Source: Clostridia bacterium (GTDB lineage Bacteria > Bacillota > Clostridia > Christensenellales > UBA1242). From it: a DNA stretch of 7,374 bases. The position numbers and the translations under genes were made by a program. The notes below the pieces were generated by a model, which saw nothing but the letters and a program-made list of their open reading frames with translations, did no database searches and was not told the origin of the DNA. Position 1 is the first letter of the stretch. Each line of letters starts with the position of its first letter. The stretch lies in the NCBI GenBank assembly GCA_017964105.1, contig JAGCSP010000085.1, forward strand, positions 1 through 7,374. The letters are read 5' to 3'. Below are positions 6,780-7,374 of this stretch, piece after piece.

Positions 6780-7374
6780 ATGAATAAAAAATTTTTTATA
6801 GCACCACTATCTGTTTTATCAATTGCACTTATTTTTTCAGGATGTGCAAATAATGAGACAACTATGGATATTGGCAAAAATCTAGATAGCAATCTAAACA
6901 ATTTAACACACATTGTAACTAAACTTGACACAATTGATAATAATTACATGCAAAATCCAGATTTTAAGTTATTATCTAGCAAGTTAAATGTTCAAGCAAA
7001 TGATGGCAAAGTATATTCACTTGCATTTGCCCCAGCCACCGAACAAGTAAGCAATAATGATATTAATAACCTTATAAAACAATTGTTATATAATAAATTA
7101 TCTGAACGATTAACACAAAACAACAATGGCAATTGCAAAATATGTAACAATCATTATAATTGCGACCATGATGGATTCTGCAATACTTGTGGAAACAAAA
7201 TAATTTGCGATAGCTACGGCAATTGTACAAATTGTGGCAAACACTTACAGCTAACCCCAAATAATACTTGTGCCAATTGCAATAATACAGCAGTTATCAA
7301 CCAAGGTACATGCAACAATGTTATTCATCAACTATCAAGCATGAATGATGATGAATTAGTTGCTGATCAATTAA
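6780..7374 (+). CDS. Putative lipoprotein with Asn-rich body and CxxC repeats (3' end outside window)
   Basis: I do not recognise this protein. The frame is open from ATG 6780 to the window end (198 codons, no stop). GGAGG at 6769-6773, 6 bases upstream, supports the start. Residues 1-21 form a lipoprotein signal peptide: MNKK, a hydrophobic core, then IFSGC with the lipidated Cys22. Residues 23-116 are polar and contain no Cys. Residues 117-176 hold four 15-residue units, each with CxxC (119/122, 134/137, 149/152, 164/167), plus single Cys at 128, 143 and 178. The paired CxxC motifs resemble zinc ribbons, so metal binding is possible but unproven. Asn is 37 of 198 residues. It diverges from spoVAC and has a sporulation-like promoter candidate, so a spore-envelope role is conceivable. 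The two minus-strand open frames opposite (6680-6931, 7072-7260) look like shadows. Confidence 0.85.
   Translation, partial: MNKKFFIAPLSVLSIALIFSGCANNETTMDIGKNLDSNLNNLTHIVTKLDTIDNNYMQNPDFKLLSSKLNVQANDGKVYSLAFAPATEQVSNNDINNLIKQLLYNKLSERLTQNNNGNCKICNNHYNCDHDGFCNTCGNKIICDSYGNCTNCGKHLQLTPNNTCANCNNTAVINQGTCNNVIHQLSSMNDDELVADQL
7128..7307 (+). repeat. Four 45-bp (15-residue) CxxC coding repeats
   Basis: The codons for residues 117-176 of the lipoprotein divide into four in-frame 45-base units with the pattern (G/N)-x-C-x-x-C followed by nine variable residues. Units begin GNCKIC, GFCNTC, GNCTNC and NTCANC. Units one and two also share a Cys at the same place (128, 143). The DNA copies have diverged well beyond recent duplication while the Cys spacing is exact, suggesting the spacing is kept by selection. 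Confidence 0.75.

Noticed and set aside
6680..7260. Minus-strand open frames at 6680-6931 and 7072-7260
   Set aside because: They lie opposite or overlap the plus-strand lipoprotein gene, which has a clear RBS, signal peptide and patterned Cys; the antisense products are low-complexity shadows.
7128..7307. CRISPR-like or recent satellite repeat
   Set aside because: The 45-base period is continuous coding sequence without spacers, and the units match as protein pattern rather than as DNA.

Overview
The window looks like chromosome from an AT-rich (roughly one third GC by eye), endospore-forming Clostridia-type Firmicute, probably an uncultured one. Evidence: a spoVAC-spoVAD-spoVAE cluster, a yunB homologue, a Gram-positive ribonuclease Y gene, a clostridial iscS-thiI pair, and AAGGAG/GGAGG ribosome binding sites. 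Both window ends cut through genes.

Layout. Every recognised gene except the last lies on the minus strand, so the transcripts read from right to left. Positions 6676-4120 hold the sporulation block spoVAC-spoVAD-spoVAE-yunB; its first three genes supply the membrane and substrate-binding parts that move dipicolinic acid in the spore. Positions 4057-1770 hold a tightly coupled cysteine desulfurase-thiI pair (stop and start share one base in TAATG) for 4-thiouridine in tRNA and/or thiamine thiazole synthesis. It has its own sigma-A-type promoter and ends in a strong intrinsic terminator. Positions 1562-1 hold rny behind a near-consensus sigma-A promoter (TTGACA-17-TATACT).

The rny frame is otherwise intact and well conserved, but two in-frame TAA codons break it at codons 90 and 312. 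Both replace a Glu expected from Bacillus RNase Y, each explained by one G-to-T change (GAA to TAA). The second falls at the KH/HD domain boundary. TAA ends at least five other genes here, so general recoding is unlikely. It is annotated as a pseudogene, with sequencing error as the main alternative.

At the right end a plus-strand gene (6780 to beyond 7374), divergent from spoVAC, encodes an Asn-rich lipoprotein I do not recognise. Its C-terminal half carries four CxxC motifs spaced exactly 15 residues apart. The 103-bp intergenic region holds a sporulation-type promoter candidate for it, overlapping a weaker one for spoVAC. This lipoprotein is the best candidate for something undescribed. 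Two perfect palindromes sit at the predicted transcription starts of rny and of iscS-thiI and may be operators.
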